Source: Calamus simplicifolius (Eukaryota; Streptophyta; Magnoliopsida; Arecales; Arecaceae). Taken from it: 64,000 nucleotides of DNA. The position numbers were made by a program, and so were the translations under genes. Position 1 is the stretch's first letter; each line of letters begins with the position of its first letter. The stretch spans positions 578,480 to 642,479 of the forward strand of contig UESW01004419.1 of assembly GCA_900491605.1 (NCBI GenBank), in the 5' to 3' direction. Below the pieces are notes generated by a model. That model searched no databases, had not been told where the DNA came from, and saw only the letters and a list, made by a program, of their open reading frames with translations. Shown here one piece after another: positions 1-10,582 of the stretch.

Positions 1-818
1 AACTTTCTATATAATTGATGTGCCCATCTAGCAATGGAACCCGACGTCTGGATAGGTCAAAGAGTTACCGAGCAAACTTCAAGAACTCTAAGAAATAGTT
101 ACCATATTCATCCTCTTGACCACAAATGCTAAGGATGGCTTAAGAGCCTGTCAACTCTAAATAGCAAATTCATAAGTGATTTCAACTTTAGTAATCATGT
201 GATTTTCACATGAAGTGCCTTGGTCAAGGTCTTGCTAAATTGAACATAAGCATTTCTTCTTTTAACAATAGGTCAAATTCCATCTTGATCCACAACTGAC
301 TACTACAAGTACTTGACTGCACCCAGTAACCTTTCGTAGTTGGATTAGAAATCCAGGTGGTCTGGCATCTAAGTACAATGAGTTGCTTGTAAGCCACTGG
401 TTGTGATCTTCAGGTCTGAAGGATACTTATACCTATATCTTCTCGGATTAACTCTTGACAGTAGAGTATCCGAAAATGAGTCATGTTCAGTGAAATGTAC
501 TCCTACACTTCCACCTGTATGTCTACTAGTGTCTCTACACTCCTTGGTTAAGAGGACAACCAACAAATATGATATACGTCCTATAATTGATAGTACTATG
601 GCCCTGTCATAGTATATCATTTGGTCGCGAACTCTTTTAAGGACCTTCAAAGATAAATCCTCTTTATCGTGAAGGAGATCCTGAGGGCTTCATTACATCA
701 GGAGTATTAAGAAGATGTTCTTATAATGAATAAACTGCCAATAACTTTTATTAATATTCAATTTATATACAATTAGCACAATCATCAAATGATTGGCTTT
801 AGGATACAATTCCCAACA
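1..818 (-). mobile_element. Probable LTR end of a retroelement (Copia-like?)
   Basis: Read on the - strand, a block begins at 818 with TGTTGGGAATTGTATCC, a start typical of plant LTRs, and it replaces Athila-like protease sequence exactly at that point. The same protease stretch continues without interruption in the second copy near 7.97 kb, so 818/819 is a true junction. An A/T-rich TATA-like stretch (about 764-775) follows shortly after the start. I see no convincing coding sequence. The other end lies outside the window, so the class and length are not established; Copia-like is a guess from the terminal sequence. Confidence 0.4.
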
Positions 819-849
819 AATAATTCATACACTGAACTTGGGAGAAGGT

Positions 850-1032
850 TTACACTCGCACCCAATCTAATAATGCTTTCTTGATTGTGAAGTTTCCTAT
901 GACACATGATATAATTGGGGTACCATGATCTTTTAGTTTGGGTGGGGTTATTTGCTGAACAACTGAGCTGACTTGCTCAGTCAAGTGGATCTTTTTTGGT
1001 ATTTGTGACTTGGCTTTCCATTTTGTATGCAT
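850..1032 (-). pseudogene. Athila-like protease, N-terminal fragment (truncated copy)
   Basis: The - strand reading contains a proline/lysine-rich run followed by the conserved approach to the active site (GTPIISCVIGNFTIKKALLD). A base missing relative to the second copy near 8.0 kb shifts the frame just after the catalytic Asp, so the D-L-G-A motif present in the other copy is lost here. Only the first part of the protease remains before the junction at 818. It would have been part of the gag-pol polyprotein that processes itself during particle maturation. Confidence 0.6.
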
Positions 1033-1222
1033 AGATCCTTCAAAAATTTTGCATAAGCCGGAACTTGCTTGATAGCATCGAGAAGAGGTAAGTTTATTTG
1101 GATTTGCTTAAATAACTCAAGCATACAGTCATCTTATATTCTTCTATCTGAAGGCAAAGGAGATTCTAAAGCACTAGGGAATGGGGCTTTAGGTGTGATT
1201 GCTTGATCATTGAATTCCTTTC

Positions 1223-2573
1223 TTATTCATTTCTTCTCTTTTCTGGTTTAGCCACTTCTAATTTCTGGGTTAGTTCAGGTGGGTTCAATATTTTTCCACT
1301 TCTGAGAGTCATGATTGATTTAGCATGTTCTAAAAATTTGTCAGGACTATTAGAACCCTCAGCCATGAATTGTCCTTTCGGGTTATCGATAGGCTGACTA
1401 GGTAACTTACCCTCCTCCCTTCTACTGAATGTTGTGGCCAATTGACCTATCTGAGTTTCTAGTTTTGCAATAGACTGTGTGTGGGAGTGAAGGATTTGGG
1501 TATTTATTTCTAGCCCTTTCAATGCTTGTAACACTTTGTCTTCAAAAGTAGGATGATTATTCGATGGAGGTTGTGGGATGTTTGGGTATTGTGAATATGG
1601 CATGCTTCTAAAATTGGTTTCTTGATAATTAGGTCTGATCGATGAATTGGCTACAGGTTGAGGTTTCCAAGAAAAATTTGGGTGATTTCGCCAGCCAGGA
1701 TTGTAAGTATTTGCAAATGGATCATTTCCTGTTCTAGGAGCTAATCGGTTTTGGGCTTGGTGGGCTTGCTCTTGAACAAGTTCAGGAAATTGGTATGCAG
1801 CTGGACATTCACCTATAGAATGGGTTGAACTCGAACAAATTATGTAGACCTCATGTAATTGAGTAGATGGGGAAGAGATGTTTCTAACTTGTAGAATCCG
1901 GTCAAGTTTATGGGATAATTCATCTATCTCAGTATAGATATCTGTAGAATGACCTATTTCATATATTCACCTCTTTTAGGTTCTACGGGAGGGTCTCGAC
2001 GAGTAACTGACATGTGATGTAATGAATTCTCACTCAATGTCTTAAAGAGTTGTCAAGCTTCATGTTCATTTTTTAACATAAATGTCCCACCACATGAAGC
2101 ATCAATCATTTGCCGATGCTTTTCTGATAATCCATCATAAAAGCACTGAACCAGTTGCCATTTGAGTATGACATGATATGGACATTTTCTAATCAGTTCT
2201 TTGAATCTCTCCCATGTCTCATGGAACATTTCTCCATCTGTTTGAGAAAAACTTGTTATGGCTTTTCTAATTTGATTTGTTTTTCCTATAGGAAAATATT
2301 TCTTAAGAACTTTCTCTGAAGATGATCCCAAGTTAAAATTATGACAGTGTCTAATAAATTTAACCAATATTTGGCTTTATCTTTTAGGGAAAAAGTGAAT
2401 AACTTAAGCCTAAGTGCATCATCAAAGAAATTTTGAATCTTGACAGTTGAGCAAATTTTCAAGAATTCATCTAAGTGTTTGTAGGGATCCTCATTTGTAA
2501 GTCCATAGAAAGATGGTAACATTTGGATTACACTTGACTTGATTTTGTATTGGACAGCCTCTACTGGAGGCAC
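1223..2573 (-). pseudogene. Athila-like gag remnant (truncated copy)
   Basis: Gag forms the particle that packages the element's RNA. Two overlapping readings (2573-2286 and 2367-2053) match consecutive parts of the gag core, including the block around FYDGLSEKHRQMIDASCGGT, and are separated by one frame shift. A further reading (1603-1223) gives the C-terminal coiled region with a QTQIGQLA-type heptad stretch. Between them, near 1.85 kb, is a zinc-knuckle remnant in which the first Cys reads as Tyr (YIIC...H...C). The copy at 8.2-9.9 kb has Cys there. Multiple shifts make this non-functional. Confidence 0.75.
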
Positions 2574-3449
2574 TTGAATGCAGGGAGAGTAGGTATACCT
2601 TGAAGGAGTGAAATACTCTTTTAACTATCGTGGTTGATTATTTTCGTTATTAGGATCCATAATTCTGAGTCTGTTTGCTCTGATAGTTCTTTCTATCTCA
2701 GGATCTAAGGGTATAAGGTTGGGTTGCAACGATCGGCGACCAAGCATACACCCTAGCAATGACTCTAAAGCAAATAGTAATTCAATTTTTTTTATTTTTT
2801 TAATAGAAGAAAAAGAGGGAGATTCTAAAGAAAATATCCTAAAAGATTCCTAAAACTAAGAGCAATGACTAATTTAATTAAGGTTTAATAATTCTTAGCA
2901 ATCAAGTTAGCAAAGATTAGACTCTCTATTCTAGGTTTATCCTAGATCTAGATAGCTCCTAACTTCCAAGACCGCCTTGTCCTATTGAGCTCGAAGTCCT
3001 TAGGGGCTGATATCTAATTAATTTTAGAGTTTTAGGTTTGGGTTAATGCAAAATGAAGGATATGGTTTGTGGGCCAAGGAAGGGTGATAAAATCCCCACC
3101 TTATCTTGATTAGGGGTTTGTGCCCTTAAAGTTAATTATGAAAATGCTATGCAACAATCAGACATCCAGCTCTTGAAATTATCAAACAAAATTAATCTAA
3201 TTAATTAATTATTTATTTTTTTAAGATTTTTATGATTAGGTTTCTAATTTCCTAATAAATTATGAGATGTCAATGGAAGAATTATGAGTTTATTTTTTTT
3301 ATGTATGTTAAAAGAAAATATGCAATTCTAACAATTAAGAAAAAAATAAAGAGACAATAACTATTCAAAAATTAAGAAAAAATTAATCTATTTTTTTATA
3401 TTTTTTAATTTTTTAATTTTTTTTATTTTTCAAAATAACACACTTAACT

Positions 3450-3466
3450 CCTCAGCAACGGCGCCA
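3450..3466 (-). other. Primer-binding site, tRNA-Asp type (second copy)
   Basis: The + strand reads CCTCAGCAACGGCGCCA. This is nearly the 3' end of plant tRNA-Asp (CCCCGGCAACGGCGCCA) with two changes, and it lies six bases inside the LTR boundary at 3473. The - strand is therefore complementary to tRNA-Asp, as reported for Athila-type elements. Confidence 0.75.
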
Positions 3467-3472
3467 AAAATC

Positions 3473-4698
3473 TGATGCGTGTCATAGCGCAACGATTAAA
3501 ACACCTTAATTTTACTATTAGAATAGTGAGAGTAAGGGATCGATTCCACAGGGACTCTAGCGATTATTTTGAAATAAATTTATAAATTTAACTAAATAGA
3601 TAATTAGTAGTGCAAAATAATCAAGATATGGTCTATCTTATAATAGCACGGCCCGTACCCATAGATCAAGGCCCGTCCCTTTTAAGAATAGATCAGTCTA
3701 AATTATTTTTACTTAAATAAAATTTAATAATAATTAAACATAAATAGAAATTTTATTTTAAAAACATCCAAGAGTGCATAGAAGAGTTTTATTTGCTAAC
3801 ATTAAGAAGGCAACAAAAAGCAATAAATTCTACTAAATCAAACCGAGCTGAACCGATGATGAAGACTTTCTCCCTCCTCTGCATGTGCCTTCCGAATCAT
3901 GAACTCATCATGGGAACATAGCTCCTTCAAAGCCACGGACGGAATAGAAGGCACGCACAGGACTCCGTTGATCCACGAACGAAACAGAGGACGAGCGGAT
4001 GCACGAGCGGATCCTCCTCCAAGGCACGAACAGGGCACGAGCAGACTTATTCATGGCCTGGAACAGAGTAGGAACAGTCGCTTGCTCCTTGGAACAGAGC
4101 AACGTCCACGGATGTGGAACCCACTGATGGCTGCTTCACGAACCACGGATGCAGCGCCTTCACGGACTTCTCTCCGCTACCGACCCCTCATTGCTGCTAT
4201 TTGTAGAAGTCCGGACGTGGCCCAGACGCGGTGAAGCAATTGTTGCCAAAATAGAGGACGTGGAGAAGCAACGAACGGTGCAGAGAAAATCCTGGAGAAA
4301 TCGTGAATAAAATCAAAATTCCTTCAAGATGAATTTAATTCTTCCAATTTGATAACCTCCTATCCAATTTATTTCGTAATTGGTGGAGGAAAAGATTGGA
4401 TTTGATTGGAAGAAGAATCGGCTGAGATAAGAAGATTTCTGTTGAGAAGACGATGAAGTCGGTACTGGGTTTGCCGACTTTACTTTAAAATTCATGCTAA
4501 ATCCTTATAAAATTAATTCCGAGCTCGTTTTAAGTCCGATTCGAGTGTCATTTGCGTAGTTAAATTCTTAAAATCGAGATCTTCAAATTGATAAGGTTTT
4601 ACTTAAAATATTATATAAAATATTAAAATATTAAATAATAATAGGTACATTGATTTATTAATTAATAGATTTAATGATAATTATTTATGCATTTATCA
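3473..4698 (-). repeat. LTR of the Athila-like element (internal/3' LTR)
   Basis: This is a direct repeat of 10583-11937. On the - strand it starts TGATAAATGCATAAATAATTATC and ends GACACGCATCA, so the termini are TG...CA with inverted TGAT/ATCA. It is about 1.23 kb, shorter than its partner because the partner carries an extra 146-bp tandem copy. It is bordered by a polypurine tract on one side and a primer-binding site on the other. It can therefore serve as the 3' LTR of one unit and the 5' LTR of the next. Confidence 0.9.
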
Positions 4699-4711
4699 CT
4701 CCCCCCAACTT
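4699..4711 (-). other. Polypurine tract of the Athila-like element
   Basis: The - strand reads AAGTTGGGGGGAG immediately before the LTR start TGATAA. It is the expected plus-strand priming site, and its position confirms the element's orientation. Confidence 0.85.
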
Positions 4712-5745
4712 GAATCTTACTCGTCCTCGAGCAAATAAGAATTTTAGAAATATGTTCCAAGCTAGTCCAAGAATTGATAGTTATCTTACGGTTCTTCTTA
4801 AAATTTCTGGTTAGATCATAAGGGAGGTACTTCATCGGATTATTAAGTTTACCCATTTAGCGATAAAGTGTAGTCCATAAGAATTTATAGTTGTCTTCCC
4901 TCACTAACTTTCCACTTCTCTAGTTAAGTCTTCTAACTTAATTTGGGTTGGGTGTAATGTCTTTTGTAATTTGGTTCCCTTGTGTAAAGTCAGTGCAATG
5001 TCCTATCCCCTTGCTTTCTAATTAACCCTTGTAGCGAGCTTTAGGCCAAGGGCTCCCAAACCAATTGGTTTTAGGGCATTAGGTGTAAAACACCCCTTGG
5101 ACTTACTGACTCGAGTCAAAAAGGCTTTAGGTAGGACTGACTCTACTTAGGTTCTTTTACATTCCCACCTTTTTACGCGAACAACATCACTTTCTTAGGT
5201 GACGGGGCCCGGTTACTCAGCGAAAGATGTTAAGAACCTAATTTATTAACTTTAAGAGAATTTTTTTTTTTAAATAACATTTTCACCCATACCCTTATTA
5301 AGTAGATTGTATAATTAAGATTAGTGGTCATGAGGGTCTGAAATTATTCTAAAAATTTTTCTGGGCTAAACCCTACCTTATATTAGGTTTTCTTAATAAT
5401 TTATTTCTTAGTATCTCAAAATAATCTAACTATTAATTCATTAATAGACTGCTTGATTAACTTCAAATCAAGATAAAATTTGGTACACACATCTGATTAT
5501 AGTTTTACTCGAGGATTTACTTATTCTTTTTCCTCCCCCCTCAAAATTAATTTCAAGGAAAGATACTACCTGGCAGAGTATTTGAAGGTTGGAGGTTTCA
5601 TTATTGTCATCTTCTTTCAATCTACTTCGTTGCTCTTCTCTGGTCATACTAAAAGAACATACTAAAAGAAGAGAAAATTAAAAAAAATAACTAATAAACT
5701 GGGTTGCCTCTAAGTTTAAAGTCTTCAGCCAGACTGTGCTGCTCA
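4712..5745 (-). other. Non-coding 3' region between integrase and LTR
   Basis: About 1 kb of A/T-rich sequence with no ORF that continues integrase and no recognisable env-like ORF. It belongs to the Athila-like element because it joins the integrase stop to the polypurine tract without a break. Nothing else is recognisable in it. Confidence 0.6.
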
Positions 5746-7148
5746 TTATGATAGTGTTGGGTTCACAAGATCAATTGATTCAATAACTTCTCCATCATTT
5801 ATTTCTTCTATATATGGTTTCAAACGTTGGCCATTTACTTTGAATGTATTTCCTTGCTTGGGGTCTTTAAGCTCTACAGCTCCATGGGGAAATACTTGAG
5901 TTACTATAAAAGGTCCATTCCATCGTGAACGAAGTTTTCCAGGGAAAAGGTGTAATCTTGAATTGTAAAGCCATACTTTTTGATTTGGTTCAAATATTTT
6001 TCTACTAATAAATTTGTCATGATATGCTTTGGTTCGTTCTTTATAAATTTTTGAGCTTTCATATGCATCATTTCGTAGCTCTTCTAACTCATTCAATTGA
6101 AGTTTCCTATTGACACCTGCATTTTTCATATCATAATTAAATTGCTTGATGGCCCAAAATGCACGGTATTCTAATTCTACAGGTAAATGATAGGCTTTTC
6201 AAAATACAAGCCTGTAAGGAGACATTCCTATGGGAGTTTTAAATGCAGTACGATAAGCCCATAATGCATCATCCAAACGTTCTGACCAATCTTTCCTATC
6301 AGGTCTCACCATTTTTTCAAGGATATATTTAATTTTCTATTTGATATTTCAACTTGGCCACTAGTTTGGGGATGATAAGGTGTAGCTACCTTATGAGTAA
6401 TTCCATATTTGTTCATTAATCCTTCAAAGTGTCTATTCATGAATTGTGTACCCCCATCACTAATTATAGCCCTTGGGCATCCAAAATGGCTAAGGATATT
6501 ATGCTGAACAAACTTGATTACAACTTTATGGTCATTGGTTCGAGTTGCCATGGCTTCAATCCATTTTGACACATAATCAACTGCCACTAAAATGTATTCA
6601 AATCCAAAAGAGGAAGGAAATGGGCCCATAAAATCAATATCCCATACATCAAAAATTTCTACAACCAAGATAGGGTTTAGGGGCATCATATCTTTTCGAG
6701 AAATATTTCCTGTTTGTTGACATTGAAGACAATTACGGCCAAATTCATGTGCATCTTTAAAAAGATTTGGCCAATAAAATCCACTTTGCAGTACCTTTGT
6801 TGCAGTTTTCTTTCCACTAAAATGTCCTCCACAGGCAAAAGAATGACAGAAGTTAAGTATACTTTTGAATTCACTCTTGGGAACACATCGCCTAATCACC
6901 TGATCTGAACAGTACTTAAATAATTCAGGGTCTTTCCAAAAGTAATATTTGACTTGTGAGAAAAATCTATCTTTTTCTTGTTTTGTCCAGTGGGAAGGTA
7001 CTTTTTCTGTTGCCAAATAATTCATAATGTGGGCAAACCAGGGAAGACTGCTATGGAAAATTGAGAACAATTGCTCATCAGGGAACTTATCTCTGATTAT
7101 TTCTTTATTGTATTCCACTGAGATCCTAGAGATATGACATGCTACCAT
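5746..7148 (-). pseudogene. Integrase of the Athila-like element (two frames)
   Basis: Integrase inserts the cDNA copy into the genome. The first reading (7148-6306) has a zinc-binding start (H...GGHF then CLQC), then the catalytic core with D in WDIDFMGP, D in IISDGGTQF and the Glu in TSGQVEISNRK, so all three catalytic acids are present. The reading breaks after this and resumes at 6129-5746 with the C-terminal module, including the GPF/Y-type block around LRSRWNGPFIVTQVFPHGAV. No chromodomain follows, as expected for this lineage. A frame change around 6.13-6.31 kb breaks the protein. Confidence 0.85.
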
Positions 7149-7737
7149 ATTTTAGAACCCTTCTTATCAAAGATTTCTAGATCAAATTCTTATAGTAGAA
7201 GGATCCATCTAATCAGTCTGGGTTTTGTATCCTTTTTTGATATAAGATGCCTCAATGCTGCATGATCTGAATAAACTAAAACCTTAGATCCTAGCAGATA
7301 TGATCTAAACTTTTCTGGGGCAAACACAACTGCTAGTAATTCTTTCTCAGTGGTAGTATAGTTCATTTGTGCATCTGAAATAGTTTTGCTAGCATAATAA
7401 ATTACATGGGGTTCTCGATTGAGTTTCTATCCTAGAACTGCCCATACAGCATAATCAGAAGCATCACACATAATTTCAAAGGGTATGGTCCAATCTGGGG
7501 CTTGATAATTGGTGCAGTGGTCAAAGCAGTTCGAAGGATGTTATAGGCTGTTAGACAATCTTCATCAAAATTAAAAGAACTATCTTTAGTCAACATATTA
7601 CACAATGGTCGAGAAATTTTACTGAAATCTTTGATGAAGCGTCTATAAAAACCAGCATGACCAAGGAAAGATCGTACTTGTTTAACTGAGGTTGGGGGTG
7701 GTAGATTTGAGATCAATTCAACCTTGGCTTATCAACC
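7149..7737 (-). pseudogene. RT thumb and RNase H remnant
   Basis: The - strand reading 7716-7432 begins with the RT connection block NLPPPTSVKQVRSFLGHAGF followed by YRRFIKDFSKISRPLCNML, then shifts frame into RNase H. Pieces such as LLGSKVLVYSDHAALRHL can be read between 7.4 and 7.15 kb. The RT fingers and palm with the YxDD motif are absent: the protease tail passes within about 60 bases into the RT sequence just before the thumb. This is a deletion of most of RT, not point decay. Confidence 0.75.
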
Positions 7738-8110
7738 TTAATACCTCGCTCTGAAACAATGTGTCCAAGCACAATTCCCTCGCGAACCATAAAATATCTC
7801 TTCTCCCAACTTAGGACTAAATTCATTTACTAATACAAAGAAGTTGACAGGAAAATAGAATTCATCCACCTTTACTAATACATCCTCCAATATTCCATGA
7901 GGTTCTTTGACTGATCTATCTGCCAATTGTAGTGTTACTGTAGTGGGTTTCAACTCTCCAAATCAAAATAATTCATACACTGAACTTGGTAGAAGGTTTA
8001 CACTCGCACCCAAATCTAATAATGCTTTCTTGATTGTGAAGTTTCCTATGACACATGATATAATTGGGGTACCAAGATCTTTTAGTTTGGGTGGGGTTAT
8101 TTGCTGAACA
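7738..8110 (-). pseudogene. Retroelement aspartic protease (broken)
   Basis: The - strand reads ALLDLGASVNLLP, the D-L-G-A variant of the active-site D-S/T-G-A seen in Athila-type proteases. An in-frame TGA follows a few residues later, and the reading resumes at 7953 with LQLADRSVKEPHGILEDVLVKV and the V-D-E-F-Y-F-P-V block. It then runs directly into RT sequence lying after the palm. The protein would have cleaved the gag-pol polyprotein; the stop and the missing RT make it inactive. Confidence 0.7.
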
Positions 8111-8188
8111 ACTGAGCTGACTTGCTAGTCAAGTGGATCTTTTTTGGTATTTGTGACTTGGCTTTCCATTTTTGTGTGCATAGATCCT

Positions 8189-9873
8189 TCAAAATTTGGC
8201 ATAAGCCGGAACTTGCTTGATAGCATCGAGAAGAGGTAAGTTTATTTGGACTTGTTTAAATAACTCAAGCATCTCATTCATCTTTATATTCTTCTTATTT
8301 GAAAGCAAAGGAGATTCTAAAGCACTAGGGAATGGAGCTTTAGGTGTGATTGCTTGATCATTGAATTCCTTTTCTTCTTCATTTCTTCTCTTTTTTAGTT
8401 TAGCCACTTCTAATTTCTGGGTTGGTTCAGGTGGGTTCAATGTTTTTCCACTTCTGAGAGTCATGATTGATTTAGCATGTTCTAAAAATTTGTCAGACTA
8501 TTGGAACCCTCAGCCATGAATTGTCCTTTCGGGTTATCGACAGGCTGACTAGGTAACTTACCCTCCTCCCTTCTACTGAATGTTGTGGCCAATTGACCTA
8601 TCTGAGTTTCTAGTTTTGCAATAGACTGTGTGTGGGAGTGAAGGATTTGGGTATTCATTTCTAGCCCTTTCAATGCTTGTAACACTTTGTCTTCAAAAGT
8701 AGGATGATTATTTGATGGAGGTTGTGGGATGTTTGGGTATTGTGAATATGGCACGCTTCTAAAATTTTTCTTGAGGTTTCCAAGAAAAATTTGGGTGATT
8801 TCGCCAGCCATGATTGTAAGTATTTGCAAATGGATCATTTCCTGTTCTAGGAGCTAATCGGGTTTGGGCTTGATGGGCTTGCTCTTGAATAAGTTCAGGA
8901 AATTGGTATGCAGCTGGACATTCACCTATAGAATGGGTTGGACTCGAACAAATTATGCAGACCTCATGTAATTAAGTAGATGGGGAAGAGATGTTTCTAA
9001 CTTGTAGAATCTGGTCAAGTTTATGGGATAATTCATCTACCTTAGTATAGATATATGTAGAATGACCTATTTCATATATTCTACCTCTTTTAGGTTCTAC
9101 GGGAGGGTCTCGACGAGCAACTGACATGTGATGTAATGAATTCTCACTCAATGTCTTAAAGAGTTGTCAAGCTTCATGTTCATTTTTTAACATAAATGTC
9201 CCACCACATGAAGCATCAACCATTTGCCGATGCTTTTCTGATAATCCATCATAAAAGCACTGAACCAGTTGCCATTTGGGTATGGCATGATGTGGACATT
9301 TTCTAATCAGTTCTTTGAATCTCTCCCATGTCTTATGGAACATTTCTCCATCTGTCTGGGAAAAACTTGTTATGGCTTTTCTAATTTGATTTGTTTTTCC
9401 TATAGGAAAATATTTCTTAAGAAACTCTCTTTGAAGATGATCCCAAGTTGAAATTATGATAGTGTATAATGAATTTAACCAATATTTGGCTTTATCTTTT
9501 AGGGAAAAAGGGAATAACTTAAGCCTAAGTGCATCATCAGAGAAATTTTGAATCTTGACAGTTGAGCAAATTTCAAGAATTCATCTAAGTGTTTGTAGGG
9601 ATCCTCATTTGTAAGTCCATAAAAAGATGGTAACATTCGGATTATACTTGACTTGATTTCGTATTGGACAGCCTCTACTGGAGGCACTTGAATGCAGGGA
9701 GAGTAGGTATACCTTGAAGGAGTGAAATACTCTTTTAACTGTCGTGGTTGATTATTTTCGTTATTAGGATCCATAATTCTGAGTCTGTTTGCTCTGATAG
9801 TTCTTTCTATCTCAGGATCTAAGGGTATAAGGTTGGGTTGCAACGATTGGCGACCAAGCATACACCCTAACAA
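8189..9873 (-). pseudogene. Gag of the Athila-like element
   Basis: Gag builds the cytoplasmic particle. The 9873-9499 reading gives the N-terminal part with IRANRLRIMDPNNENNQ and the EIKSSIIRMLPSFYGLTNED core block. A frame shift separates it from the middle of the core. The zinc knuckle CIICSSPTHSIGEC (CX2CX4HX4C, about 8917-8960) is intact here. The 8838-8482 and 8464-8189 readings give the coiled QTQIGQLATTF region and a Lys/Glu-rich C-terminus leading to protease. Several indels break the frame. It is the better preserved of the two gag copies. Confidence 0.8.
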
Positions 9874-10559
9874 TGACTCTAAAGCAAACAGTAATTCGGT
9901 TTTTTTTTATTATTTTTTTTAATAGAAGAAAAAGAGGGAGATTCTAAAGAAAATATCCTAAAAGATTCCTAGAACTAAGAGCAATGACTAATTTAATTAG
10001 GGTTTAATAATTCTTAGCAATCAAGTTAGCAAAGATTAGACTCTCTATTCTATGTTTACCCTAGATCTAGATAGCTCCTAACTTTCAAGACCACCTTGTC
10101 CTATTGAGCTCGAAGTCCTTAGGGGCTGATGTCTAATTAATTTTAGAGTTTTAGGTTTGGGTTAATGCAAAATGAAGGATGTGGTTTGTGGGCCAAGGAA
10201 GGGTGATGAAATCCCCACCTTATCTTGATTAGGGGTTTGTGCCCTTAAAGTTAATTATGAAAATGTTATGCAACAATCAGACGTCCAGCTCTTGAAATTA
10301 TCAAACAAAATTAATTTAATTATTTATTTATTTTTTTAAGATTTTTGTGATTAGGTTTCTAATTTCTTAATAAATTATAAGATGTCAATGGAAGAATTTT
10401 AAGTTTTTTTTATGTATGTTAAAAAGAAATATGCAATTCTAATAATTAAGGAAATAAAATAAAGAGACAATAACTTTTCAAAAAATTAATCTAATTTTTT
10501 TTATTTTTTTATATTTTTATATTTTTTTTTTTTTATTTTTCAAAATAATACACTTAAGT
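9874..10559 (-). other. 5' untranslated leader of the Athila-like element
   Basis: A/T-rich, non-coding stretch between the primer-binding site and gag, with long T-runs on the + strand. The same leader is present in the second copy at about 2.75-3.45 kb, with small length differences in the A/T runs. Confidence 0.6.
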
Positions 10560-10576
10560 CCCCAGCAACGGCGCCA
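10560..10576 (-). other. Primer-binding site, tRNA-Asp type
   Basis: The + strand reads CCCCAGCAACGGCGCCA, one base different from the 3' end of plant tRNA-Asp (CCCCGGCAACGGCGCCA). It lies six bases inside the LTR, so the - strand would anneal to tRNA-Asp to prime reverse transcription. Confidence 0.85.
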
Positions 10577-10582
10577 AAAATC

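Larger units (their letters stand above)
819..3472 (-). mobile_element. Truncated second internal region of the Athila-like element
   Basis: This stretch is a close duplicate of 7967-10582: the same primer-binding site, untranslated leader, gag and start of protease, in the same order on the - strand. It sits directly downstream (in element orientation) of the LTR at 3473-4698, so that LTR is flanked by internal sequence on both sides. It stops inside protease at 819 against unrelated LTR-like sequence. Scattered single-base differences and small indels separate it from the other copy. Unequal recombination between tandem elements, or insertion of a second copy, could give this layout. Confidence 0.75.
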
